Source of the DNA: JBPRGG01 sp051418075
GTDB lineage: Bacteria > Bacteroidota > Bacteroidia > Cytophagales > Cyclobacteriaceae
Reading direction: 5' to 3'
Length of the DNA stretch: 64,000 nucleotides
Assembly: GCA_051418075.1 (NCBI GenBank)
Contig: JBPRGG010000177.1
Location: 122,852-186,851, forward strand
This document shows positions 51,826-61,160 of the stretch, one piece after another (within the stretch, counting starts at the first letter, position 1; each line of letters starts with the position of its first letter). The notes under the pieces are model-generated. The model saw only the letters and a program-made list of their open reading frames with translations. It ran no database searches and was not told the DNA's origin. The position numbers were made by a program, and so were the translations under genes.

Positions 51826-53040
51826 ATGAAGATAAAATCATTATTTTTGATTTTTATCATAACAGGACTTGCCATTTTAAATCCGGAGCAGGTACAGGCT
51901 CAAAAAATATCAGTACATACTGATTTTGAAGGAGGGTCTGCCCTGGTTACTTACCTGGATCAGGAAAGTCAAACCATTCATTTTGTACCCGGAGGGGATT
52001 CTTTACGTGGCTGGCCCAATTGGTGGTATTTTCGGGTAGATGGGGCAAAACCGGGCACCACCTTAAACATTAAAGTGGATGATCCCGCCATAGGATTTTG
52101 GGCCACTCCGGATCGGGCTTTTTATAGTATCAATGGTAAAGATTGGCATCATACCAGCAAGGGTGAACGTCAGGATAATAGCATAACTTATCAGCAAAAA
52201 GTGGACAATGAGCAGGTATGGTTGGCTTGGGGACCGCCATTCCTGCATTCAGATGCACAAGAACTGGTAAAGAAACTGGCAGAATACCATCCTGATGAGG
52301 CAAAGGATTTTCCATTGGGCCAGTCCAGAGAAAATCGAATGATACCGGCTTTGAAAGTGGCTTCCGGTTCTGACAAGAACTATGAAAGGCCGGTGATCTG
52401 GATACAAACCCGGCAGCATGCCTGGGAAACCGGATCCAGCTGGGTAGGGAAAGGTTTTATCGAATGGCTGCTGAGTGAAGAAAAGGAAGCGGTTTGGCTG
52501 CGGGAGTCAACTGAAATCTATTTTGTACCGGTAATGGATGTGGATAATGTGGTAACAGGTGATGGGGGTAAAATGCAGCAACCGCATGATCATAACCGGG
52601 ACTGGTCTGATGATCCTTATTTTCCAGCAGTAGTAGCAGCTCAAAAATATCTGAAAGAATTTATCGGTTCAGGACGCTTGCAGATATTTATTGATCTGCA
52701 TAATCCTGGTACGGCTAAAACCGCTTATTTTTATACTCCATTGGTTGACAGCATGGATGAAAAAACCAGGCATTCGATTAATGCATTTGCAGCTGTATGT
52801 GAAAAAAATATCAGGGAACCGGTTCAGTTTGATTCCAGACTCAGGCATACCAACATTCAGAAGCAACCACGTTGGAATTATACTTCCTATCAATGGGTGG
52901 TTCGTGTTTCAGATCCGGGAGTGATAGGGGTTACTATGGAAGTGGCCTGGAATAATCCGGGATCTACTACTGAAGGTTATCAGCGTGTTGGGCAGCAGCT
53001 GGGGCGATCTATTACAGCCTATTTTAAAAAATGTCAATGA
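51826..53040 (+). CDS. Secreted M14 carboxypeptidase with CCP-like N-domain
   Basis: A 404-residue exported protein with a signal ending at VQAQ. Residues about 25-130 form a beta-sandwich with WWYFRVDGAKPGT and a FYSINGKDWHH segment, as in the N-domain of cytosolic carboxypeptidases (CCP/M14D-type). The catalytic domain has the zinc ligands His198 and Glu201 (RQHAWETGSSW), His292 (FIDLHNPG) and a probable catalytic Glu372 (VTMEVAW). It should trim C-terminal residues from peptides or glycopeptides. It lies between two LamG genes, 30 bases and 19 bases away. Confidence 0.85.
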   Translation: MKIKSLFLIFIITGLAILNPEQVQAQKISVHTDFEGGSALVTYLDQESQTIHFVPGGDSLRGWPNWWYFRVDGAKPGTTLNIKVDDPAIGFWATPDRAFYSINGKDWHHTSKGERQDNSITYQQKVDNEQVWLAWGPPFLHSDAQELVKKLAEYHPDEAKDFPLGQSRENRMIPALKVASGSDKNYERPVIWIQTRQHAWETGSSWVGKGFIEWLLSEEKEAVWLRESTEIYFVPVMDVDNVVTGDGGKMQQPHDHNRDWSDDPYFPAVVAAQKYLKEFIGSGRLQIFIDLHNPGTAKTAYFYTPLVDSMDEKTRHSINAFAAVCEKNIREPVQFDSRLRHTNIQKQPRWNYTSYQWVVRVSDPGVIGVTMEVAWNNPGSTTEGYQRVGQQLGRSITAYFKKCQ

Positions 53041-53059
53041 TCTATGAAATCTGAAATAC

Positions 53060-53974
53060 ATGAAAAGATACTTTATATTAATCGTAAGTTTATTCTTAAC
53101 TACAGTCAGCTTTTCTCAAGCAAACAAAAACACTATCAAATCACCTGAAAGTATACCCAATCTGATCTGTTTCTGGGATTTTCAGGAACCTGCCGGTGAA
53201 TCGAAAATATCCACCGGCAAATATCAGTATAAGCTGGAAGAAATGAATGGCCCCATCAAAAGGATAGAGGAAGGAATTTTTGGACCCTATAGTGCTGACC
53301 TGCAGTGGGGTCAGTGGTTCAGAATTAAAAGAACGGAAGCTTCCGGCCTGGATTTACATGGAGATGAACAACAAGTGACGATGATAGCCTGGATACAAAG
53401 AGATTCTGACCGGGTTTGGCAATATGTTGCCGGCATGTGGAATGAAGGAGATATGAAATTTAAAGGTAAAGCCGGAGCTAAAGGAGAGGGAGCACCTGCC
53501 AGACAATATGCCATATTTATCAATGGTGCCTGGCAAAACGATTATACCACCTATGAAAGGACCAGGGCTGAGAATCAAGCCATGGGTTATATTTCTCCCT
53601 ATGGTGGGGCTTCTCCCGATCATCCCTTTGCTTTTGATTACGCAACAGGAAAAACCAAACTGGAAAAAGGTAAATGGTACATGGTGGCTTTTACCTTTGA
53701 TGGTGAGGTAATTAAGATTTTTGTGAATGGGAAATTGGATCAAAACAGTAATTATAATCCTTTTTACTATGACGGCCCCATTTACAATCCGGGCCAAAGT
53801 GGTGCAGATTTTACTGTAGCTCAGCGGGATCATCCCCGTTGGCCCAAATACCCGGAAGGACTGCCTGAATATGAAGAAGGGTTTGATGGCAAGATCGGTG
53901 GGTTGGCAGTTTATGACCGGGCTCTGACTTCCGCAGAGATTGAACAGTTGTACAATTCAAGCATACATAATTAG
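53060..53974 (+). CDS. LamG-domain exported protein (second of two)
   Basis: A 304-residue protein with a type I signal (LFLTTVSFSQ) rather than a lipobox, then a LamG-type domain: LICFWDFQE, QVTMIAWIQR, KGKWYMVAFTFDGEVIKIFVNGKLD and GGLAVYDRALTSAEIEQLYN. It is clearly paralogous to the lipoprotein at 50860-51795, with many shared segments. One paralogue is anchored and the other is periplasmic or secreted. A lectin-like role in holding the polymer is inferred. Confidence 0.84.
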   Translation: MKRYFILIVSLFLTTVSFSQANKNTIKSPESIPNLICFWDFQEPAGESKISTGKYQYKLEEMNGPIKRIEEGIFGPYSADLQWGQWFRIKRTEASGLDLHGDEQQVTMIAWIQRDSDRVWQYVAGMWNEGDMKFKGKAGAKGEGAPARQYAIFINGAWQNDYTTYERTRAENQAMGYISPYGGASPDHPFAFDYATGKTKLEKGKWYMVAFTFDGEVIKIFVNGKLDQNSNYNPFYYDGPIYNPGQSGADFTVAQRDHPRWPKYPEGLPEYEEGFDGKIGGLAVYDRALTSAEIEQLYNSSIHN

Positions 53975-53992
53975 AATAAATTTGAAAATAAT

Positions 53993-55444
53993 ATGAAAAT
54001 TCAATTAACTCAACAGATTTATATTGGTCTGATCATGATAATGGTCCTGGGTTGTACTTCGAATAGCAATACCGATAAACCCGATCAGGCTTTTTCAAAA
54101 CCAAATATATTGTTCATTGCGGTGGATGATCTGCGGCCTGAGTTCGGTGCTTATGGAGCAAATCATATTGAAAGTCCATCTCTGGATAAATTGGCCAGCC
54201 AAAGCCTGGTTTTTGATCGGGCTTATTGTAACGTGCCGGTTTGTGGCGCATCCCGGGCTAGTTTATTGTCCGGAGTACGACCAGGCAGAAATCGTTTCCT
54301 GGGTTACAATACCTGGCTTGATCAGGATTATCCTGATGTTACCTCATTACCCAAGCATTTTAAAAATAATGGATACACCACCATATCCAATGGCAAAATT
54401 TATCATCACCCCCAGGATGATAGCCTGGCCTGGGATGAGGTATGGCAACCTTCCAATCAATACAACATCTGGCGTGATTATGTGACCGGGGAAAATCTTA
54501 GAATAGAGCAGGATTCCACTGTAAGAGGCTATCCTTATGAAAAAGCAGCGGTACCTGATTCAGCTTATTTTGATGGAAAAATAGCTCAGAAAGCCATCAA
54601 GGATCTGAAAAAGTTAAAAGCTGAGGGTAAACCATTCTTCCTGGCAGTTGGGTTTATAAAACCGCATTTGCCCTTCAATGCTCCGGCTAAATATTGGGAA
54701 AAGTATGATCCAGACCAAATTTCATTACCTGCTAATTATCTACAGCCTGAAACTACCCCCCAGGAGGCTTTTCACAACTTCGGAGAATTGCGGAATTATT
54801 CTGGGATTCCCAAACAAGGACCTGTTTCTGATGAAATGGCCAATAAATTGATTCATGGCTACTATGCATGTGTCAGTTATATCGATGCGCAGGTTGGTAG
54901 TGTGGTAGATGCTTTAAAGGAGTTGGAACTGGAGCAGAATACCATCGTCATTATTTGGGGCGATCATGGCTGGAACCTGGGCGATCATCAATTGTGGTGC
55001 AAACACTGTAACTTTGAATCGTCCCTGCATGTCCCTCTGATGATAAAGGTGCCGGGAAAAACCAGCGGAAAGCATACCCAAGCCATTACAGAATACATAG
55101 ATATTTATCCCAGTTTAAGTGAATTGGCTGGTTTACCCAGGCCAGACCATCTGGATGGTGAAAGCTTTGTGCCTCTGATTGAAGGAAACAACAGGGAAAA
55201 AAATTATGCCATTTCCAAATTCCATGATGGTGTCACTTTGATCAGGGGTGATCTTTTTTATACTGAATGGCTGGATGATCAGGATCAGGTGAAAGCCAGG
55301 ATGTTATTTGACCACGCCAAAGATCCCCTGGAATTAGATAATCTGGCCGAAAAGCCTGAATTTCAGAATACTGTGGAAGAAATGAGCCAAATGCTACGTG
55401 ATCATTGGGGGGATGATTTTTTCATGGACAGAAGAGCGCTCTAA
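53993..55444 (+). CDS. Cys-type sulfatase, iduronate-2-sulfatase-like
   Basis: A 483-residue sulfatase with a lipoprotein-like signal (MVLGC). The metal site is in FIAVDDLRPEFGAYG. The formylglycine motif is CGASR at Cys84, followed by LLSGVRPGRN. GFIKPHLPFNAP and IWGDHGWNLGDHQLWCKH follow the iduronate-2-sulfatase order. It lies 18 bases after the second LamG gene and 12 before the GH28-like gene, inside the PUL, so its target should be a sulfated sugar of the PUL substrate. No maturase is in the window. Confidence 0.92.
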   Translation: MKIQLTQQIYIGLIMIMVLGCTSNSNTDKPDQAFSKPNILFIAVDDLRPEFGAYGANHIESPSLDKLASQSLVFDRAYCNVPVCGASRASLLSGVRPGRNRFLGYNTWLDQDYPDVTSLPKHFKNNGYTTISNGKIYHHPQDDSLAWDEVWQPSNQYNIWRDYVTGENLRIEQDSTVRGYPYEKAAVPDSAYFDGKIAQKAIKDLKKLKAEGKPFFLAVGFIKPHLPFNAPAKYWEKYDPDQISLPANYLQPETTPQEAFHNFGELRNYSGIPKQGPVSDEMANKLIHGYYACVSYIDAQVGSVVDALKELELEQNTIVIIWGDHGWNLGDHQLWCKHCNFESSLHVPLMIKVPGKTSGKHTQAITEYIDIYPSLSELAGLPRPDHLDGESFVPLIEGNNREKNYAISKFHDGVTLIRGDLFYTEWLDDQDQVKARMLFDHAKDPLELDNLAEKPEFQNTVEEMSQMLRDHWGDDFFMDRRAL

Positions 55445-55456
55445 AACATTAGGAAG

Positions 55457-56812
55457 ATGCTAAAAATCTTATTTAAAATTACTTTAATTGTAATTTCCGT
55501 TTTTTATACCAGTACTTCCATTGCAGATGATTTGATCATTTATGAACCACCGCCTCATTATGATGCAGCTCCCGATTATGAACTGGAAGTAAATGGTCAA
55601 AAAGTTTTTGTCTACACCTCGCGGGTGGCAGCATTCGCATATTTTTCATTTAGTGGGCAGGTAGATCTGAAAGTTACTTATCATGGCCCTATTTACAACT
55701 ATGATATCCGGCCCAAAAGTAAAAATATTAAAGCTTCAGGTCACAGGAACCAGGTTCATTTTTCTTTGGATCACCCAGCCAATTTAAGTTTTGAGGTTAA
55801 TCAGAACATAAAGCGTCCCCTTTTCATCTTTGCCAATCCTCTGGAAAAAAATATTCCGGACAGGAATGACCCAGATGTGATTTATTTTGAAGGGGGTAAA
55901 ATCCATAACCCTGGAATGGTGCATATTGAAAGCAATCAGACGGTGTATATTGAAGGTGGTGCCATCGTCAGAGGCACATTTATGACAGATCAGGTACAAA
56001 ATATTAAAATCAGAGGCCGTGGAATTATTGATAACAGCCGGTATCAAAGGCGGGAGGTAAGGCCCATCGAAATTAATCAATCTGAAGATGTGTTGCTGGA
56101 AGGTATCATTATTAATGAAAGCAGACACTGGACTTGTGCTGCTTTTGCTTCTCAAAACGTTGAATATCAGAATATTAAAATCGTCTCTGATAATGACAAT
56201 GATGATGGAATTGATATTGTGGGCAGCCAGCATGTGGTGGTAGATAATTGCTTTATCAGAACCAAAGATGATTGTATAGCAGTGAAAGCTGGTATTACCT
56301 ACTATACAGACTTTTTCAGCGGGGCCGATGTGGATCAGGTGATGATCAAGAATTCTGTCCTTTGGAATGGTGTCTGGGGCAATGGCATTGAGATTGGTTT
56401 TGAAACCCGGGCCGACACCATTAAAAATATCACTTTTAAAAACCTGGATTTGATCCACGTGGAAGGACCGGAAGGTACATTTACTATTCATAATGGGGAC
56501 CGGGCTGTGGTAAAAAATGTGCTATATGAAGATATTCGGGTGGAGGATTCTCAGGGCTGGCTGATCGATTTTAAGATACTGGAATCCAGATATACCAAAG
56601 ATCAACAAAGAGGATTTATTGAAAATGTACGATTTAAAAATATTTGGGTGGATGGAGATCATTTTCCCCATTCCCAGATACTGGGTTTTAATGAGAAACA
56701 TAAAATAAAAGATGTATTGATCGAGGATTTTGTGATACATGGTAAAAAGATCCGTAGCACTCATGAGGGACTGATCACCACCATTCATGCAGAAGAAATA
56801 AAGTTTAAGTGA
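55457..56812 (+). CDS. GH28-like right-handed beta-helix enzyme
   Basis: A 451-residue exported protein (hydrophobic signal, residues 4-24). A small beta-rich domain (about 25-130; VFVYTSRVAAFAYFSF) precedes a parallel beta-helix. GH28-like sites are visible: DDGIDI near residues 249-254, the Asp pair in TKDDCIAVK (271-272) and WGNGIEIG (308-313), where GH28 polygalacturonases have Gly-His-Gly. The His of that motif is thus Asn309. The family acts on galacturonan-type linkages; whether this member is active on uronates or is a related dextranase-like enzyme is open. It sits within the PUL. Confidence 0.78.
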   Translation: MLKILFKITLIVISVFYTSTSIADDLIIYEPPPHYDAAPDYELEVNGQKVFVYTSRVAAFAYFSFSGQVDLKVTYHGPIYNYDIRPKSKNIKASGHRNQVHFSLDHPANLSFEVNQNIKRPLFIFANPLEKNIPDRNDPDVIYFEGGKIHNPGMVHIESNQTVYIEGGAIVRGTFMTDQVQNIKIRGRGIIDNSRYQRREVRPIEINQSEDVLLEGIIINESRHWTCAAFASQNVEYQNIKIVSDNDNDDGIDIVGSQHVVVDNCFIRTKDDCIAVKAGITYYTDFFSGADVDQVMIKNSVLWNGVWGNGIEIGFETRADTIKNITFKNLDLIHVEGPEGTFTIHNGDRAVVKNVLYEDIRVEDSQGWLIDFKILESRYTKDQQRGFIENVRFKNIWVDGDHFPHSQILGFNEKHKIKDVLIEDFVIHGKKIRSTHEGLITTIHAEEIKFK

Positions 56813-56839
56813 TTTGATGCTATCTGATAAATTATAAAT

Positions 56840-59548
56840 ATGAAAAAATTAGCCTGGAGCATTTTTCTGGTGGTTTTTCTAGCCCAAACCGGGTTTAGTG
56901 AAACGATATACATTATTGTTGGGAAAAACCAGAGTCAGTTGGAACATAATGCAGCAGACATCCTGACAAGTTACCTGGAAAAAATTTATGTGGAAGATGA
57001 TTTTTTGCTGGTAAATGAAGCACCAGTTCAGGGGCACCAGCTTATTTTTGTGGGTAGCAAGAATGGTTTGGAGAGACATCCTGGTTTACTTACCAATCAA
57101 ATCCCTTCAGAGCCGGAAGGATATGCTGTTTATACTGCTCAATTCAATCAACAACCATCAGCCGTGATTGCCGGTTATGATGAGCCAGGAACTTTGTATG
57201 GAGTATTTGCGCTACTGGAAAAATTAGGCTGTGGCTTTTACCTTTCTTACGAAACCCTTCCGGCTCAAAAGCAAGTCTTTTCCATGGCTGATTGGAACCT
57301 GTCTGATTATCCCCGCTATCCGGTACGCATGGTTTTCAATTGGCACAATTTTTTATCTGGTATCAGTACCTGGAATCAGAATGACTGGGAAAAATGGATC
57401 GAGCAGTCGGCCAAAATGAAGTATAATACCATTGTAGTACATGCCTATGGTAATAACCCGATGCTCCCATTGGAATTTCAGGGCCAGCAAAAGGAAGTGG
57501 GTTATTTAGCCAGTACCGCCAAAGGACAGGATTGGGGCACCAATCATACCAATGATGTGAGGCGATTGATCGGAGCCGGCTCAATTTTTCAAGACAGTAT
57601 TTTTGCAGCCGATGCGGCCAAGGTGCCGGATCATAAACGGGTGGAAGCTGCCGTCCGTCTCACACAGGATGCGTTTGAACAGGCTGACCGGTATGGAATG
57701 AAAGTGGCTTTCGCCTTTGATATTGCTACAGGATCTTCGGTTCCAAAAAACATAGTAAATACCTTGCCGTACCAGGCCAGGTTAACCACCAGAGGTACGG
57801 ATTATCCTCATCCGGAGGTCAAAGAAGGGTATGATTATTTCAAAGCTCAGGTAAGTCAAATTATGGAGCTTTATCCCCAGATCGATCATTTTGTGCCCTG
57901 GGTTCGATACATGTGGCCAGATACCACGGCTGACTGGATGAGGGTGGAACATTTTCCGAAACCATGGGATCAGGATTATAAAAATATAATCTCTGTCAAA
58001 AAGATGCAGGATAACAGCTTCAACCGTAGCCTTTATTTTATCGGGAAAATTTGTAAAGCCTATCGAAAAGCCCTGGACGAATTAGGATATGATGAGGTAA
58101 AACTTGGAGTAGGAACCTGGAACTGGCATTCATTTACTTCCATGGACGTTTTCCTGCCGGATCATGTGGAATTTTTCCCTTTGGACTGGAACATGGATTT
58201 TGAAACTGAATTTGCTGAAAAGACCCTTATGGCAATAGATGAAAATCGTAAAATTTATCCCATCGTCTGGGCCCATCATGATGATCACCGCTACATTGGC
58301 AAGCCCTATACCCCCTATAAAAACTTCTATGACCTATTACAACAAAGGAATTCCAATGGATTTGGCATTATTCACTGGACTACCCGGCCCCTGGACATTT
58401 ATTTTAAAAGTCTTTCTCAACAGGTCTGGCAAAATTCTTTAAACGAATCGCTGAAAGTTACCGTGAACCATATGGCTGAAAAGACTTTTTCCAGTGTCGC
58501 ACCGGTTTTTAAGGAGTATCTGTACGAATGGATTACAAAAGCTGCCATGTTTGGCCGTGAAACTTCTGAGTACTTTTATGATATGAAAGATACAGAGAAA
58601 AGGAAGCAGCGATTTCAGCTGTGGGAGTATGGAAATCCATTGGATTATCCGGAAAATGCCGTAAAAGAAGCACATAAAAGGGTGCAATTGCTGGATCAGG
58701 TAGATATCTCTTCTTTGTCTGACCAGGCTAAGGAATGGTATCACTACTTTTACGGTTTTGAACAATTTGTGATCAGTTTTAACAGCAACCAACAACTATT
58801 GATTGATGCTTTTGATCTGATTGAACAGCAAAAATTTGACCAGGCCAGGCAGGTGTTAAGTAAAGCGGATCCGGAAAGGTCCATACAATTGTTTGCAGAA
58901 TTTTCTTCCCGGGGAGAAATGACCAGGGGAGAAGAAGGTTTAATTGTTTCCCTGAATCTGCGATGGTTACCAGATTTTATTGTTTTCAGGCAAAAACTGC
59001 GGATGATACCGATCCGTTACAATTTTGCTCCTACTTTTCACGAAAAGCTGGCTGGCTCCAGCCGGGGAAAATATACCTTTTTTTATACCGAAGATCAGAC
59101 TATCTGGCTCAGTATGGGAGAGGAGGAAACTGGAGCGCCAATAAAAACCATGGATGGCAAGGATAAGGTCAGTCAGGTAGCTTTGTCAATGGTTGATACC
59201 GAACAGCCTTTTGATTTTGAATTAGGAATTTGGAGACCGTTGCGGCGGCACCAGGAATGGCAGAATGAGGCCTTACTGGCTGGAAAATATGAAGTGGAGT
59301 TGTGGCTATTTGATCCGGCAGTTAATCAGGATCAAAACCGGATTTTTCAAGTGCAAATAATTGATGAAGCAGGTAAAACTTTAGTTCGGGAAAAAGTTGA
59401 TTATCATAAAGAAGTTGGAACCTCTGATCAACCCCTCAAGCTGACTTATCCGGTCAATGTTGAGGAAACTCAAAAACTTAATTTGAAACTGATTCCACTT
59501 GAAGGAAATGTTATGCTTAATGGTCTGGTAATCAATCCAATAGATTAA
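56840..59548 (+). CDS. Large putative glycosidase with GH67N/GH20b-like domain
   Basis: A 902-residue exported protein (signal MKKLAWSIFLVVFLAQTGFS). Residues about 22-130 match the pattern of the small alpha/beta domain that precedes GH67 and GH20 barrels (AADILTSYLEKIY, AGYDEPGTLYGVFALLEKLGCGFY). A TIM-barrel-like part follows (about 150-480; YPVRMVFNWHNFL, KMKYNTIVVHAYG, VPWVRYMWPDT, PIVWAHHDDHRYIGKPY). A helical and beta-sandwich end extends to 902. I do not recognise a named catalytic family, but the domain order suggests an exo-glycosidase acting on uronates or hexosamines. Confidence 0.75.
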   Translation: MKKLAWSIFLVVFLAQTGFSETIYIIVGKNQSQLEHNAADILTSYLEKIYVEDDFLLVNEAPVQGHQLIFVGSKNGLERHPGLLTNQIPSEPEGYAVYTAQFNQQPSAVIAGYDEPGTLYGVFALLEKLGCGFYLSYETLPAQKQVFSMADWNLSDYPRYPVRMVFNWHNFLSGISTWNQNDWEKWIEQSAKMKYNTIVVHAYGNNPMLPLEFQGQQKEVGYLASTAKGQDWGTNHTNDVRRLIGAGSIFQDSIFAADAAKVPDHKRVEAAVRLTQDAFEQADRYGMKVAFAFDIATGSSVPKNIVNTLPYQARLTTRGTDYPHPEVKEGYDYFKAQVSQIMELYPQIDHFVPWVRYMWPDTTADWMRVEHFPKPWDQDYKNIISVKKMQDNSFNRSLYFIGKICKAYRKALDELGYDEVKLGVGTWNWHSFTSMDVFLPDHVEFFPLDWNMDFETEFAEKTLMAIDENRKIYPIVWAHHDDHRYIGKPYTPYKNFYDLLQQRNSNGFGIIHWTTRPLDIYFKSLSQQVWQNSLNESLKVTVNHMAEKTFSSVAPVFKEYLYEWITKAAMFGRETSEYFYDMKDTEKRKQRFQLWEYGNPLDYPENAVKEAHKRVQLLDQVDISSLSDQAKEWYHYFYGFEQFVISFNSNQQLLIDAFDLIEQQKFDQARQVLSKADPERSIQLFAEFSSRGEMTRGEEGLIVSLNLRWLPDFIVFRQKLRMIPIRYNFAPTFHEKLAGSSRGKYTFFYTEDQTIWLSMGEEETGAPIKTMDGKDKVSQVALSMVDTEQPFDFELGIWRPLRRHQEWQNEALLAGKYEVELWLFDPAVNQDQNRIFQVQIIDEAGKTLVREKVDYHKEVGTSDQPLKLTYPVNVEETQKLNLKLIPLEGNVMLNGLVINPID

Positions 59549-59576
59549 GAAATAAAGTGAATTTGAAGGTGAGAAA

Positions 59577-61160
59577 ATGAAAAACAGCAAGGTTTTAATT
59601 TTAAAGTGGTCAATGATTCGTATTCTTAGGCTGCCTGTTGCTCTTGGGTTAATTATTTGCTTTTTTTCCATATCAGTCCGATCCGATGTACCTTCCCGGA
59701 ATACTGATATTGAAACGGATGTTTTGGTTTTTGATTCTACTCCGGCCGGGATTATTGCTGCCATTGCGGCTGCCAACCAGGGTCAGCAAGTAATTTTACT
59801 TACAGAAGATAGTCATGTTGGAGGGATGCGTAGCAGTGGATTAAGTATGCCTAATGTGGGAGACATCAATACCTTTGGTGGACTGGGCCGGGAATTCCAT
59901 GACCGGGTACATCAGTATTATATTTCAGAATATGGAGCTGAATCAGAACAGGTAAAGGATTGTGAGTCAGGATTTAAATTTGAACCCCATGTGGCAGAAA
60001 AAGTTTTCCTGGATTGGCTTTTGGAAGCCGGAGTAGAGATTTTGAGCGAAGAAATGGTTGTTTCTGTACTAAAAGAAGGAACCAGAATTGTTTCAGTGCG
60101 GACTGACCGAAATCGAAGTATTCAGGCCAAAGTTTTTATAGATGCCAGTTATGAAGGTGACTTGTTAAAACAGGCCGGTTGTTCATACCGGGTGGGTCGT
60201 GAAGCCATGGATGAATATGGTGAATCCCTGGCCGGTCAGCGGTTTCCCCCTGAGAAAGCGGGGCAAGCCGACCAAAAGACGCAACGCTACGTTTTTCGGG
60301 TTTGTCTGACGGATATTACCGAGAACCAGGTGCCCATCGCTAAACCGGATAATTATCACCCCGCTACTTATATGATTGATGCAGCTGAAATGAGGTCTGA
60401 TCCTCCTGCTTCTTTAAATCGGGTAATTTACCTGAATATGTTACCCAATCGCAAGACAGATGTAAGGGTAGGAGAGGGCTGGATTGGGGGCTCCATAGAT
60501 TACCCGGAAGCAACCCCGGCTGAACGCAAGCAGATTGTAACCCAACATCGGGAATATGCTCAGGGCTATCTCTGGTTTTTATTGACAGATCCTGCGGTGC
60601 CGGAAAAAGTACGAAATGAATTGAGCAGATGGGGCTATGCCAGGGATGAATTTGTGGATAATGATCACTGGCCCTACCATCTTTATATAAGGGAAGCCCG
60701 GCGCCTGGAAGGGGATTTTATAATGACCCAAAAAGATGTCCTGGATGATATTTATAAAGATGATGCAGTGGCTATAGGCAGCTTCAACCTGGATGTTCAT
60801 CCGGTTCAATATGTGAAGATCTCTTTAGATGAAAAAACCTGGCTTTATGCTACTGGTGGCGTAGTCAGGGAAGGAGGAATATTTACCCCCCTGAAACCTT
60901 ATGAAATTCCTTACCGATCACTACTGCCCCGGGCAAGTGAAGTGCAGAATTTACTGGTGCCGGTTTGCCTGTCATCTTCTCATGTAGCCTATTCCACCAT
61001 TAGGATGGAACCCGTTTATATGATGCTTGGACATGCCTGTGGTGTGGCTGCTTCTCTAAGTATTGAAGATAAAGTGAAAGTGCATAAAATTTCTTTTAAA
61101 AAGCTTCAATCACTTTTGATAAAGCAAGGCCAGATCATTGATGCCAAACCTTTTCAGTAG
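59577..61160 (+). CDS. Exported FAD-dependent oxidoreductase
   Basis: A 527-residue protein with an N-terminal signal-anchor or signal peptide (residues 17-37). A Rossmann-type dinucleotide site then follows in VLVFDSTPAGIIAAIAAANQG, and GGMRSSGLSMPNVG and FIDASYEGDLLKQAG are typical of the FAD_oxidored (PF12831-like) family. The C-terminus ends HACGVAASLSIE. Members often occur in polysaccharide loci of Bacteroidota and Planctomycetes, where their substrates remain unknown. It is the last enzyme gene of the PUL, 28 bases after the 902-residue protein gene. Confidence 0.88.
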   Translation: MKNSKVLILKWSMIRILRLPVALGLIICFFSISVRSDVPSRNTDIETDVLVFDSTPAGIIAAIAAANQGQQVILLTEDSHVGGMRSSGLSMPNVGDINTFGGLGREFHDRVHQYYISEYGAESEQVKDCESGFKFEPHVAEKVFLDWLLEAGVEILSEEMVVSVLKEGTRIVSVRTDRNRSIQAKVFIDASYEGDLLKQAGCSYRVGREAMDEYGESLAGQRFPPEKAGQADQKTQRYVFRVCLTDITENQVPIAKPDNYHPATYMIDAAEMRSDPPASLNRVIYLNMLPNRKTDVRVGEGWIGGSIDYPEATPAERKQIVTQHREYAQGYLWFLLTDPAVPEKVRNELSRWGYARDEFVDNDHWPYHLYIREARRLEGDFIMTQKDVLDDIYKDDAVAIGSFNLDVHPVQYVKISLDEKTWLYATGGVVREGGIFTPLKPYEIPYRSLLPRASEVQNLLVPVCLSSSHVAYSTIRMEPVYMMLGHACGVAASLSIEDKVKVHKISFKKLQSLLIKQGQIIDAKPFQ

